A DNA stretch of 11,508 bases from Firmicutes bacterium UBA5301 (lineage in GTDB: Bacteria > Bacillota > UBA5301). The stretch covers positions 1 through 11,508 of the forward strand of contig DHRX01000156.1 of NCBI GenBank assembly GCA_002408345.1, written 5' to 3'. The number at the start of each line of letters is the position of its first letter. The stretch's first letter is position 1. The notes under the pieces were generated by a model. The model made no database searches. It worked only from the letters and a program-made list of their open reading frames with translations, and had not been told where the DNA came from. This document shows positions 1 to 6,696 of this stretch, in pieces. The position numbers and the translations under genes are program-made.

Positions 1-101
1 GCTTTGGCCAATCTGGTACCCCCGACGCTTTATTAGAGGAGTACGGGCTGACCGCAGCGGCGATTGTCCATGGGGCTCAAGAGGTCTTAAAATTAAAATA
101 A
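1..101 (+). CDS. tkt: Transketolase, C-terminal subunit/domain (3' end only)
   Basis: Only the last 32 codons are present, read in the frame that starts at base 3 and ends with TAA at 99-101. The peptide begins FGQSGTPDALLEEYGL and ends with QEVLKLK. The FG-SGTP-LLE-YGLT pattern followed by a short helix is typical of the extreme C-terminus of transketolase, either the full-length enzyme or the separate C-terminal subunit of split bacterial transketolases. Transketolase moves two-carbon ketol units between sugar phosphates in the pentose phosphate pathway, in the cytoplasm. Whether the gene is split cannot be seen. It ends 16 bp before ftsE with no terminator, so the envelope genes downstream may be read through from it. 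The identification rests on a short but characteristic tail. Confidence 0.8.
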   Translation, partial: FGQSGTPDALLEEYGLTAAAIVHGAQEVLKLK

Positions 102-117
102 GGATTAGTTTGCTGGT

Positions 118-792
118 ATGATTAACTTTTTTGAGGTTTCCAAAATTTATCCCAACGGTACCGCCGCTTTATACCGCATTAACCTAACGGTAGGCAAAGG
201 GGAATTTCTATTTTTAGTCGGTCCCTCTGGCTCCGGTAAATCCACAGTACTGCGGTTAATTACTGGGGAAGAGAAGCCTACCGAAGGGAAGGTTTTAGTT
301 TCCGACCTTAATGTTGGGCGGTTACGGCGTCGGGAAATCCCCTATTTACGCCGGAAGATCGGGGTTGTTTTCCAGGACTTTCGGCTCTTACCGAACCTAA
401 CGGTAGCCGAGAATATTGCTTTTGCTTTAGAGGTTAGCGAGGTTAAACCCAAAGAAACCCGGCGTCGGGTGCGGCAAGTTCTAGAACTGGTTGGCCTCAG
501 TCATAAGGCTGCTATTTATCCGGACGAGCTTTCTGGTGGAGAGCGGCAGCGGGTTTCTATTGCCCGGGCAATCGTTAATAATCCCTTGGTGCTCTTAGCC
601 GACGAGCCTACCGGCAACCTCGATCCGGAAACCTCATGGGAGATTGTTAAACTCTTAGAAACCATTAACCAACGTGGTACGACGGTAATCATGGCCACCC
701 ATAATGAGACTATTGTTAATACCCTGCAAAAACGGGTGGTGGCTATGGCGGAAGGTAGAACTGTACGTGATGAAAGAAGAGGTACTTACTAG
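118..792 (+). CDS. ftsE: Cell-division ATP-binding protein FtsE
   Basis: FtsE is the cytoplasmic ATPase of the FtsEX complex, which couples ATP hydrolysis to activation of cell-wall hydrolysis at the division site. The 224-residue length is normal for the family. Visible motifs are Walker A GPSGSGKST at residues 35-43, a Q-loop around FQDFRLLP, the ABC signature LSGGERQR starting at 138, Walker B with D162-E163 in ADEPTGNLD, and the switch histidine H195. The FRLLPNLTVAENIAF stretch and the GNLDPETSWEI stretch are typical of FtsE rather than of transport ATPases. ATG at 118 is the first start after an in-frame stop at 106-108. The upstream site is weak (AAGGA about 13 bases away), consistent with read-through from the transketolase gene. 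ftsX follows after 2 bp, confirming the assignment. Confidence 0.96.
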   Translation: MINFFEVSKIYPNGTAALYRINLTVGKGEFLFLVGPSGSGKSTVLRLITGEEKPTEGKVLVSDLNVGRLRRREIPYLRRKIGVVFQDFRLLPNLTVAENIAFALEVSEVKPKETRRRVRQVLELVGLSHKAAIYPDELSGGERQRVSIARAIVNNPLVLLADEPTGNLDPETSWEIVKLLETINQRGTTVIMATHNETIVNTLQKRVVAMAEGRTVRDERRGTY

Positions 793-794
793 TC

Positions 795-1667
795 ATGAAA
801 CTACGGACCACAGTAAAGCTAGCCGGAGAGGGTATGACCAACCTGCGGGCCAGAAGTGGGTTGGGCATTACTGCTGTGACTATTATTACTCTGGCCTTTA
901 TTATTGTCGGATTCTTTCTCCAGATCTATCTGAACTTAGATAATTTAAGTCAGTCTCTAGCCCAACGGTTACAGCTCCGGGTCTTTGTGGCTGAAGGCGC
1001 TTCTTTACTACAACTGGAGACAGGCCTCCGGCGGTTGCCGGGGGTTTCTGGACTAGATATTATTACCAAGGAAGAGGCGCTGCAATCTTTAAAAAAGCAG
1101 CTGGGTGAGAGGGCTCAGCTCTTAGAACTAGTAGGCCAAAACCCCTTGCCCAACACCTTTGTCTTACAAGTAGAAAGGGCAGAACTAATACCGGGAGTGG
1201 CCGCCGCTGCTACTGGTTTAGACGGGGTTGAAGAGGTGGTTTACGGTCGGGAGTCCTTAGGGAAGCTTCTGAATTTAGTCGATGCCATTTCGTGGCTGAG
1301 TTTGGCCGGTGGCATTGTTATCTTTTCAGCTACCTTGTTTATTGTGGTTAATACCATCCGATTAACGGTTATCGCTCGAAAACAGGAAATTGCTATTCGT
1401 AGATTGGTCGGCGCGACTAACTCCTTTATTCGCGCCCCTTTTCTCTTTGAAGGGTTATACATGGGGTTAACCGCTGCTTGTATTGCTAGTTTACTTGGGG
1501 ATTTAGTTTATCGGTTAGTCATGCAAGAGGCACCCCAGGTTTTACCTTTCTTACCCTTATTACCCCGGAATGCAGTGAGTCCCCTGGTTACAGTGGCTTT
1601 ATTCTTAATGGGCATTTTATTAGGACTTTCTGGTAGTAGTATTTCGGTACGGAGGTATCTCCGGTGA
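795..1667 (+). CDS. ftsX: Cell-division permease-like protein FtsX
   Basis: FtsX is the membrane partner of FtsE. It transports nothing known, but passes a conformational signal to an extracytoplasmic hydrolase or hydrolase activator. The 290 residues show a cytoplasmic amphipathic N-terminus, TM1 at about 24-46, an extracellular domain of about 120 residues, TM2 at about 167-189, the conserved cytoplasmic loop KQEIAIRRLVGATNSFI that docks on FtsE, then TM3 (about 216-240) and TM4 (about 262-284). This is the standard four-TM FtsX layout. The ATG lies 2 bp after the ftsE stop, with a GAGG site at 779-782 inside ftsE. The stop codon overlaps the GTG of the next gene (GTGA at 1664-1667), which suggests translational coupling to the presumed hydrolase partner. 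Confidence 0.95.
   Translation: MKLRTTVKLAGEGMTNLRARSGLGITAVTIITLAFIIVGFFLQIYLNLDNLSQSLAQRLQLRVFVAEGASLLQLETGLRRLPGVSGLDIITKEEALQSLKKQLGERAQLLELVGQNPLPNTFVLQVERAELIPGVAAAATGLDGVEEVVYGRESLGKLLNLVDAISWLSLAGGIVIFSATLFIVVNTIRLTVIARKQEIAIRRLVGATNSFIRAPFLFEGLYMGLTAACIASLLGDLVYRLVMQEAPQVLPFLPLLPRNAVSPLVTVALFLMGILLGLSGSSISVRRYLR
1651..1656 (+). promoter_or_regulatory. Ribosome binding site supporting the GTG start of the M23 gene
   Basis: GGAGGT at 1651-1656 lies 7 bases before GTG at 1664, inside the end of ftsX. It fixes the start as GTG overlapping the ftsX stop. The resulting protein begins MKVRWF and runs into a hydrophobic signal sequence, as expected for an exported enzyme. Confidence 0.8.
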
Positions 1668-2863
1668 AGGTGCGTTGGTTTTCCCTTTATTTTTTACTGG
1701 TTTTAGTTGGTATAATCGGACTGAGTCCCCTCCAACAGACTACAGCTGCCACCGATTCATTCCAGGCCAAAGAAAAGGAGTTACAGCAAGCGCAGGAAGC
1801 CCAGAGCCGGGCCGAAAGCTTACTCCAGGATTTGGCTCAGGATGAATCAAAGGTAATGGCTGAATTACGTCAGCTAGAAGAGAAATTAGCCGCTATTCAT
1901 AAACAACTGGTAGCTTTGGAACAAGATTTACAAAGGACTGAGCAGACTAGTACCGAAATAAAGAAGAATATTGAAATAGCTAGCTCCCGGCAAGCTCAGC
2001 GGGAAAAGGAACTAGGCGCCATTATGATTCGCTACAATGAGCGGCTGCGCCAAATCTACATGAGCGGTGGTATCGACCTTTTAGATCTGCTGCTGGAAAC
2101 CGGTGACCCTAGTGAGCTAGCCTTGCGGTTGCGACTTTTTTCGGCTTTGTTAGAACAAGATGTCGCTTTGTACAATGAGGCGTTGGAGAAAAAAGTTGCC
2201 TTGGAAGAAGAACAAGGCCGTTTGCAACGCCAGCAGACCAGGTTGAGTCAGGAAGAAAAACGGCTAGCGGTTTTACGGCAGTCTACAGAGCAACATTATC
2301 GGGAAGTTGAGCAAGCTAAGTCCCAAAGAGACGGTCAGCTAGCTCAGATACTGGCCCAACAGGCGAGCCAGGAGCAAGCCCTCGCTGAATATCAGGAGAC
2401 AGCTGCTAAAATCACCGCTTGGTTGGCCCAACGGCGGACCCCGCCGCTACCTACCGACCAAACCGGGAAGGTTCGGATGTTGCAGCCGACTAGCGGCAAG
2501 ATTACCGATGAATTTGGCTGGCGGATTCACCCTATTGATCAAGTGAACCGTTTTCATGAAGGGATTGATATAGCTGCTCCGGAAGGTACGCCGATTAAAG
2601 CTGCTGCCGGTGGTCGAGTGGTTTTGGCCGGGTGGGTTGGTGGTTACGGGTACACGGTGATTATTGAACACGCTGATAACCTCAGTACCCTCTATGCCCA
2701 TGCTTTCCTACTCCTAGTCCAAGTTGGTGAGATTGTTAATAGCGGCCAGACTATAGCTGCTGTTGGTAATACCGGTTTAAGTACCGGGCCCCATTTGCAT
2801 TTTGAAGTCCGGCGTAGCGGACAGGCCATCAACCCCCGAGAGTACGTAAATTTCGGCGCATAG
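1664..2863 (+). CDS. Secreted coiled-coil M23 (LytM) peptidase, EnvC-like, likely FtsEX partner
   Basis: A 399-residue exported protein, probably a peptidoglycan endopeptidase working at the septum under FtsEX control. Residues 1-29 form a signal peptide (KVR, then a hydrophobic core, then TTAA). Residues about 32-125 and 170-255 are rich in E, Q, K, A and L with heptad-like spacing, so long coiled coils are likely. In EnvC and functionally similar proteins this region contacts FtsX. The M23 domain spans about 272-398. The zinc/catalytic set looks complete: H298 and D302 (HEGID), H346 (YAH), H377 and H379 (GPHLHFE). E. coli EnvC has lost such residues and only activates amidases, so this protein may cut peptidoglycan itself. 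The four-base overlap with ftsX supports a functional link. The exact bond cut cannot be read from sequence. Confidence 0.9.
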   Translation: MKVRWFSLYFLLVLVGIIGLSPLQQTTAATDSFQAKEKELQQAQEAQSRAESLLQDLAQDESKVMAELRQLEEKLAAIHKQLVALEQDLQRTEQTSTEIKKNIEIASSRQAQREKELGAIMIRYNERLRQIYMSGGIDLLDLLLETGDPSELALRLRLFSALLEQDVALYNEALEKKVALEEEQGRLQRQQTRLSQEEKRLAVLRQSTEQHYREVEQAKSQRDGQLAQILAQQASQEQALAEYQETAAKITAWLAQRRTPPLPTDQTGKVRMLQPTSGKITDEFGWRIHPIDQVNRFHEGIDIAAPEGTPIKAAAGGRVVLAGWVGGYGYTVIIEHADNLSTLYAHAFLLLVQVGEIVNSGQTIAAVGNTGLSTGPHLHFEVRRSGQAINPREYVNFGA

Positions 2864-2920
2864 GCCTACCCCTGCTGGCATAACGTTAACTAGGCTAATC
2901 AGAATAAAGGTGGTTTTGCA

Positions 2921-4225
2921 ATGGCAACCAGACGTTGGAAGGCGCCACTCTTAATAGTGTTGGCGGCCCTTATTGTTTTAGCGGCCAGCGTTCTTATTAC
3001 CGCCAGTCCCCGAGGCGACGCGGAAAACAGTTCGCTACGTAAAGCCTTAGAGGTAATGGCTTTAATTAAACTGCACTATGTGGAACCGGTCAGTATTGTT
3101 GATTTAACCCGGGAATATGTAGCTTCAGGTACAATCCCAGGGTTGATGAAGGCTGTTCAGGACCCATACTCCCGGTATATGGACAAAAAGAACTTCAAAG
3201 ATATGCAGATCGATACTACCGGTGAGTTTGGCGGTATCGGTATTTACATTGGGATGCGGGATGACCGGGTTGTCGTGATCTCACCGATTGATGATACTCC
3301 AGCTGCTCGGGTTGGAATGAATGCCGGTGATATTATCATTAGTATTAATGGTCGCAGTACCGAAGGGATGACTTCAGAACAAGCTTCTACTTTGATGCGG
3401 GGTCCTGAAGGGTCTAAGGTGACCATCGGTGTGGAACGGGGGCCGGATCGGCAACGTTTGGAGTTTGAAATTATTCGGGAGATCATCCGGGTTCCTAGCG
3501 TTGAAGCCCAAATACTAGAGGATGGCATCGGTTACCTACGCATTACTTCTTTTACCGGGACTACCGTTAAAGGGCTTTATACTAAACTAGATGAACTGGA
3601 GCAAGCAGGTCTTAGAGGTCTGATTATGGACTTGCGCTTTAATCCAGGTGGATTGCTAACAGCTGCTATTGATGTTGTTGATGATTTTGTAACCCAGGGG
3701 CCTATCTTGCATGTGGCCGGCCGAGATGGTCGGGGCAAGCATTCGTTTATGGCAACGCCAGAAGCTCAGTATCCAGATCTACCTTTGGTAGTCTTAGTAA
3801 ATAAGGGGAGCGCCAGCGCTTCTGAGATTGTAGCTGGGGCCCTCAAAGATTTAGAACGGGCAACTATCATCGGTACCCAAACCTTTGGTAAGGGTTCAGT
3901 TCAAACTATCTTTCCATTAACAGATGGTTCGGGTTTAGTCTTAACCACACAAAAATGGTATTCCTCTGGTGGGCAGTCCATTCATATTAAGGGCATTGCC
4001 CCTAACATTATTGTCTACAACCCAGGGGACGAAGAAATGGAAGAGCACTTAAAAAAGATGCAAGCAGAGCAGCAGAAACCGAAAAGTGAGCAACAACAGG
4101 AACCTATTCAAGAGGATGTAACGGAGGTAGAGCGGCAAGAGGAACCCTTTGTTGATCTGCAACTTCAGAAGGCGATTGAAGTACTCAAGGACAAAATTAC
4201 TTTACCGCAACAGTCTGCAGCTTAA
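2921..4225 (+). CDS. ctpA: Carboxyl-terminal processing protease, PDZ + S41
   Basis: A membrane-anchored serine protease (CtpA/CtpB/Prc family) that trims or degrades exported proteins from their C-termini. The 434 residues show an N-terminal hydrophobic anchor at about 8-28, a helical cap region, a PDZ domain at about 101-175 that includes the GIGIYIG carboxylate-binding strand, and the S41 protease domain at about 190-360. The catalytic dyad is S299 in GSASASE and K324 in FGKGSVQ, 25 residues apart as in CtpB, with Q328 completing the triad. After about residue 368 comes a charged E/Q/K-rich linker, then a final helix (LQLQKAIEVLKDK) common in the family. Ribosome site AAAGGTGG (2906-2913) lies 7 bases before the ATG. 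Placed between the M23 hydrolase and a deacetylase, it may turn over envelope proteins; its substrate is unknown. Confidence 0.93.
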   Translation: MATRRWKAPLLIVLAALIVLAASVLITASPRGDAENSSLRKALEVMALIKLHYVEPVSIVDLTREYVASGTIPGLMKAVQDPYSRYMDKKNFKDMQIDTTGEFGGIGIYIGMRDDRVVVISPIDDTPAARVGMNAGDIIISINGRSTEGMTSEQASTLMRGPEGSKVTIGVERGPDRQRLEFEIIREIIRVPSVEAQILEDGIGYLRITSFTGTTVKGLYTKLDELEQAGLRGLIMDLRFNPGGLLTAAIDVVDDFVTQGPILHVAGRDGRGKHSFMATPEAQYPDLPLVVLVNKGSASASEIVAGALKDLERATIIGTQTFGKGSVQTIFPLTDGSGLVLTTQKWYSSGGQSIHIKGIAPNIIVYNPGDEEMEEHLKKMQAEQQKPKSEQQQEPIQEDVTEVERQEEPFVDLQLQKAIEVLKDKITLPQQSAA

Positions 4226-4259
4226 TACTGTAACCTAGGTAGAAAGGAAACGTATACCT

Positions 4260-5543
4260 ATGAGTCAGCAGCCGCTAACTAGAAATTATCTAACTTGGTT
4301 TATCATACCCTTAGCCGCTATAGTAGTTCTTTTTTTAATTAGTCGTGGTCTGCAGGGGTCTAAATTAGGTGAAATTGTCGAAAAGGGACCGGGGTATCAA
4401 GGTATTCGCCAAGCCCAGGGGATAGTCTACGATTTCAAGACCGGTGCTCAAAAGGTAGATTTAGCCTTAACCGAGCTATTAGCTGCCGCTGGGTTTGTTC
4501 CTTCTGAGATAACCGAAGTAGTCCAGGAGACTACCTATACTCAAGGTGTAACAACTAATACCCGGCGTTCTTGGTTACGTCCCCAGTTAGCCGAGAAAAT
4601 TTCCTGGCCATATAAGGAATTAGTTATTGCCGTTCCCCCATCGGATGCGGGCTTACTGGTCTTCGATTACCAGCAGATGATCGAGGCTAAGCTGTGGAAC
4701 GGTAATGCTCGGGTTGTTAGTGAAAAGTTGGACAAGCTTGGATCGAATGTGGGTCTAACACTAGAAATTGGTTTTCGAACTAGCCCTGGTGGAAATAGGG
4801 TGACAATTGTCACCCATAAGGTTACCCTGGTTCAGCCCTGGGTAGAGACTTATGTTCAGCGTTTCCCAAGACGGGTTAAACCCCAGGTGGCTATTGTTAT
4901 TGATGACTGGGGGTACCATCAGCCGGCGGCTGTAGAAGCGATGTTTGGGTTACCGGTTCGTCTCAATATGGCGGTGATTCCTGGTTTGAGTGACTCGACC
5001 CAACAAGCATTAATTGGGTTTGCCCGGGGTTGGGAAGTGATGCTACACTTACCGATGGAACCGTTAAATGCTAATTGGCGGTTAGGGGAGTATGCCATTA
5101 CAACCCAGATGACGGAAGCCGAAATTAGAGAGACGTTCCGTAAGGCTCTTCGGTCTGTGCCAGGGGTTTCCGGAATTAATAACCATATGGGTTCTCGGGC
5201 TACCGCAGATGACCGAGTAATGCAGGTTGTTTTAGATGAGGTTAAACAGACCGGTTTGTTCTTTGTAGACAGCCGAACTAGCGGTGGGAGCGTAGTGCCG
5301 GCGGTTGCTACTCGGCTTGGTGTTCCCTTTACGGAAAACCTCGTTTTTTTAGATAACGAGGATAACATTGATTACATATTAGAACGGCTCCAGCTTCTAG
5401 TGCAAGTTGCCAAACAAAACGGCCAGGCTTTAGGCATTGGCCACCTACGATTAAATACGGCAAGAGCCTTGGAAAGATTTGTTCAATCTGTGTCTATACA
5501 GGAAGTAGAACTGGTTTTTGCCTCCCAAATCACAGAACGGTAA
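4260..5543 (+). CDS. yibQ: Divergent polysaccharide deacetylase (YibQ-like), membrane anchored
   Basis: A 427-residue protein with a single N-terminal membrane anchor (about 11-28), so the bulk should lie outside the membrane. The C-terminal part, about 205-427, matches the divergent polysaccharide deacetylase family related to CE4 NodB-type enzymes: VAIVIDDWGY with D215-D216, RLNMAVIPGL, MLHLPMEP with H263, NNHMGSRAT with H309, FFVDSRTSG, and GIGHLR with H395. The Asp/His residues are plausible metal ligands by analogy. Catalytic activity and substrate (peptidoglycan or another glycan) are not established for the family as far as I know. Residues about 30-200 form an extra alpha/beta-looking region that I do not recognise. 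YibQ follows EnvC in E. coli too, so the pairing is conserved. AGAAAGGA at 4241-4248 precedes the ATG by 11 bases. It is the last gene of the envelope operon. Confidence 0.88.
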   Translation: MSQQPLTRNYLTWFIIPLAAIVVLFLISRGLQGSKLGEIVEKGPGYQGIRQAQGIVYDFKTGAQKVDLALTELLAAAGFVPSEITEVVQETTYTQGVTTNTRRSWLRPQLAEKISWPYKELVIAVPPSDAGLLVFDYQQMIEAKLWNGNARVVSEKLDKLGSNVGLTLEIGFRTSPGGNRVTIVTHKVTLVQPWVETYVQRFPRRVKPQVAIVIDDWGYHQPAAVEAMFGLPVRLNMAVIPGLSDSTQQALIGFARGWEVMLHLPMEPLNANWRLGEYAITTQMTEAEIRETFRKALRSVPGVSGINNHMGSRATADDRVMQVVLDEVKQTGLFFVDSRTSGGSVVPAVATRLGVPFTENLVFLDNEDNIDYILERLQLLVQVAKQNGQALGIGHLRLNTARALERFVQSVSIQEVELVFASQITER

Positions 5544-5552
5544 TAGAGACAT

Positions 5553-5572
5553 TTATAATTCTCAATTGATAA
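5553..5572. repeat. AT-rich inverted repeat upstream of the opp operon
   Basis: TTATAATTCTCAATTGATAA forms an imperfect inverted repeat: arms TTATAATT and AATT(G)ATAA pair over 8 bp with one unpaired G and a CTC centre. It includes a perfect TATAAT (5554-5559) and overlaps the TTGATA used below as a possible -35 box, so it could be an operator. No known box fits well. It could also be chance in AT-rich sequence. Confidence 0.3.
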
Positions 5573-5594
5573 GAAGGAATAGACGTAGTGAAAT
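5566..5594 (+). promoter_or_regulatory. Candidate sigma-A-type promoter for the opp operon
   Basis: TTGATA (5566-5571, 5 of 6 to TTGACA) and TGAAAT (5589-5594, 4 of 6 to TATAAT) are separated by 17 bases. Initiation would fall near 5601 and give a leader of about 80 bases before the oppD TTG. A perfect TATAAT at 5554-5559 also exists but has no recognisable -35 box at the right distance. A promoter is expected here because the function changes from envelope genes to peptide uptake and this is the longest gap in the window. The exact boxes are uncertain. Confidence 0.3.
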
Positions 5595-5617
5595 TGAAAT
5601 TACCAAAGTAACCACGC

Positions 5618-5680
5618 TTGTACCTTTACAGTGACGGTCTAACTTCTGTAAGTCACTAGTTGTACCTTTTGGAGGGTGTA
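5618..5680 (+). promoter_or_regulatory. Structured leader of the opp operon with duplicated anti-Shine-Dalgarno element
   Basis: TTGTACCTTT occurs at 5618-5627 and again at 5660-5669, 42 bases apart. The second copy can pair with the oppD ribosome binding site: TGTACCTT (5661-5668) with AGGGTGTA (5673-5680), 8 bp including three G-U pairs, loop TTGG, covering most of the Shine-Dalgarno. The first copy could make the same pairing. Between them are two mutually exclusive hairpins: TTACAG/CTGTAA (5626-5651) and AGTGAC/GTCACT (5630-5657), which share bases 5630-5631. This arrangement resembles a translational switch, but no known riboswitch, T-box or leader peptide is recognised. The pairing is seen in the sequence; regulation is inferred. 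Confidence 0.35.
5671..5676 (+). promoter_or_regulatory. Ribosome binding site that sets the TTG start of oppD
   Basis: GGAGGG at 5671-5676 lies 6 bases before TTG at 5683, ideal spacing. It supports a TTG start, giving MEEKDLIRVEDL, which is where ABC ATPases of this family normally begin. The GTG at 5676-5678 is out of frame. Confidence 0.75.
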
Positions 5681-5682
5681 GG

Positions 5683-6696
5683 TTGGAAGAAAAGGATTTA
5701 ATAAGAGTTGAAGATTTGCGGACGTACTTTCATACTGACGAGGGCGTGGTCAAAGCCGTGGATGGCGTAAGCTTCTCTGTTAAATCCCAGAAGGTTCTGG
5801 GAGTAGTTGGCGAGAGCGGCTGCGGCAAAAGTATTACAGCCCTCTCGATTATGCAGTTGTTGCCTAAGCCTCACGGCAAAATTCACTCAGGACATATTTA
5901 TTTTGATTCTGAAAAATATGGTGCCATTGATTTAGCTAATCTTGATCCTCGGAGTAGAAAAATGCAGTCGATTCGGGGTAACGAAATAGCCATGATCTTC
6001 CAAGAACCTATGACTTCTCTAAACCCGGTGTATACCATCGGTGAACAGATTGTTGAGTCGGTTCTGTTGCACCAAAATGTCACGAAAAAGCAGGCCATAG
6101 AGAGAGCCGTAGAGATGTTAGAGCACGTTGGTATCCCTAGTCCGCGGCAACGGGTTGACGAATATCCCCACCAGTTAAGCGGTGGTATGCGCCAGCGGGC
6201 GATGATCGCCATGGCTTTAAGTTGTAACCCCCGTTTTCTCATTGCAGATGAGCCGACTACCGCTTTGGATGTGACGATTCAGGCGCAGATTTTAGATCTA
6301 ATGGTTCGTCTCCAGGAAGAACACAAGATGGCGATTATGATGATTACCCATGACTTAGGGGTTGTCGGGCGGATCTGTGATGAAGTAGTTGTTATGTATA
6401 TGGGTAAGATTGTGGAGCGTGCTGATGTTCGGGAACTCTTTAGAAACCCATCACACCCCTATACCCAAGGTCTATTGGAGTCTATTCCGATTTTAGGCGC
6501 CAAGAAACAACGCTTAAACCCTATTGAGGGCAATGTTCCTGACCCCTTTAACTTACCGGAGGGATGCCGGTTCCGACCTCGTTGTCCCCATGCTAAGGAG
6601 ATTTGTACTCAAGACCCACCTGAAGTCAGGTTGGAAGATGGACATGAGGTTAAGTGTTGGCTTTATGAGCATTCCGGTGAGGTGTTAGCGGTATGA
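5683..6696 (+). CDS. oppD: Oligo/dipeptide ABC transporter ATPase, OppD/DppD type
   Basis: One of the two cytoplasmic ATPases that drive a peptide importer. The 337-residue length fits OppD/DppD. Walker A GESGCGKS is at 43-50, the signature LSGGMRQR starts at 165, Walker B is D189-E190 in ADEPTTALD, and the switch histidine is H223. The C-terminal oligopeptide-transporter domain follows (PIEGNVPDPFNLPEG) with four cysteines: C295, C301, C308 and C325. In a Thermoanaerobacter DppD structure the equivalent cysteines bind a [4Fe-4S] cluster, so one is likely here too. The start is TTG with a strong ribosome site. The stop overlaps the oppF ATG (ATGA, 6693-6696), so the two ATPases are translationally coupled. 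Opp and Dpp cannot be told apart by sequence alone, and the substrate could also be another small oligomer or a metal complex. Confidence 0.94.
   Translation: MEEKDLIRVEDLRTYFHTDEGVVKAVDGVSFSVKSQKVLGVVGESGCGKSITALSIMQLLPKPHGKIHSGHIYFDSEKYGAIDLANLDPRSRKMQSIRGNEIAMIFQEPMTSLNPVYTIGEQIVESVLLHQNVTKKQAIERAVEMLEHVGIPSPRQRVDEYPHQLSGGMRQRAMIAMALSCNPRFLIADEPTTALDVTIQAQILDLMVRLQEEHKMAIMMITHDLGVVGRICDEVVVMYMGKIVERADVRELFRNPSHPYTQGLLESIPILGAKKQRLNPIEGNVPDPFNLPEGCRFRPRCPHAKEICTQDPPEVRLEDGHEVKCWLYEHSGEVLAV

Noticed and set aside
704..943. Open frame of 79 codons overlapping the ftsE-ftsX junction on the + strand
   Set aside because: It lies in a different frame across two well-supported genes, has no good ribosome site and gives no family-like protein.
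2864..2920. Short palindromes TAGGCCTA and AACGTT in the gap before the S41 protease gene
   Set aside because: Palindromes of 6-8 bases are expected by chance; no promoter or terminator structure accompanies them.
4919..5368. 149-codon open frame on the - strand within the YibQ-like gene
   Set aside because: It is a shadow of a strongly conserved coding region, and its translation is Ser/Thr/Arg-rich with no recognisable motif.
5554..5559. Perfect TATAAT as the -10 box of the opp promoter
   Set aside because: No -35-like sequence lies 16-18 bases upstream and no TGn extension is present, so the TTGATA/TGAAAT pair was preferred, at low confidence.
5595..5682. T-box or known riboswitch upstream of oppD
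   Set aside because: The T-box AGGGTGGAACCGCG-type sequence is absent (AGGGTGTAGG is only a partial look-alike overlapping the Shine-Dalgarno), and no Stem I motifs or other known aptamer cores are seen.
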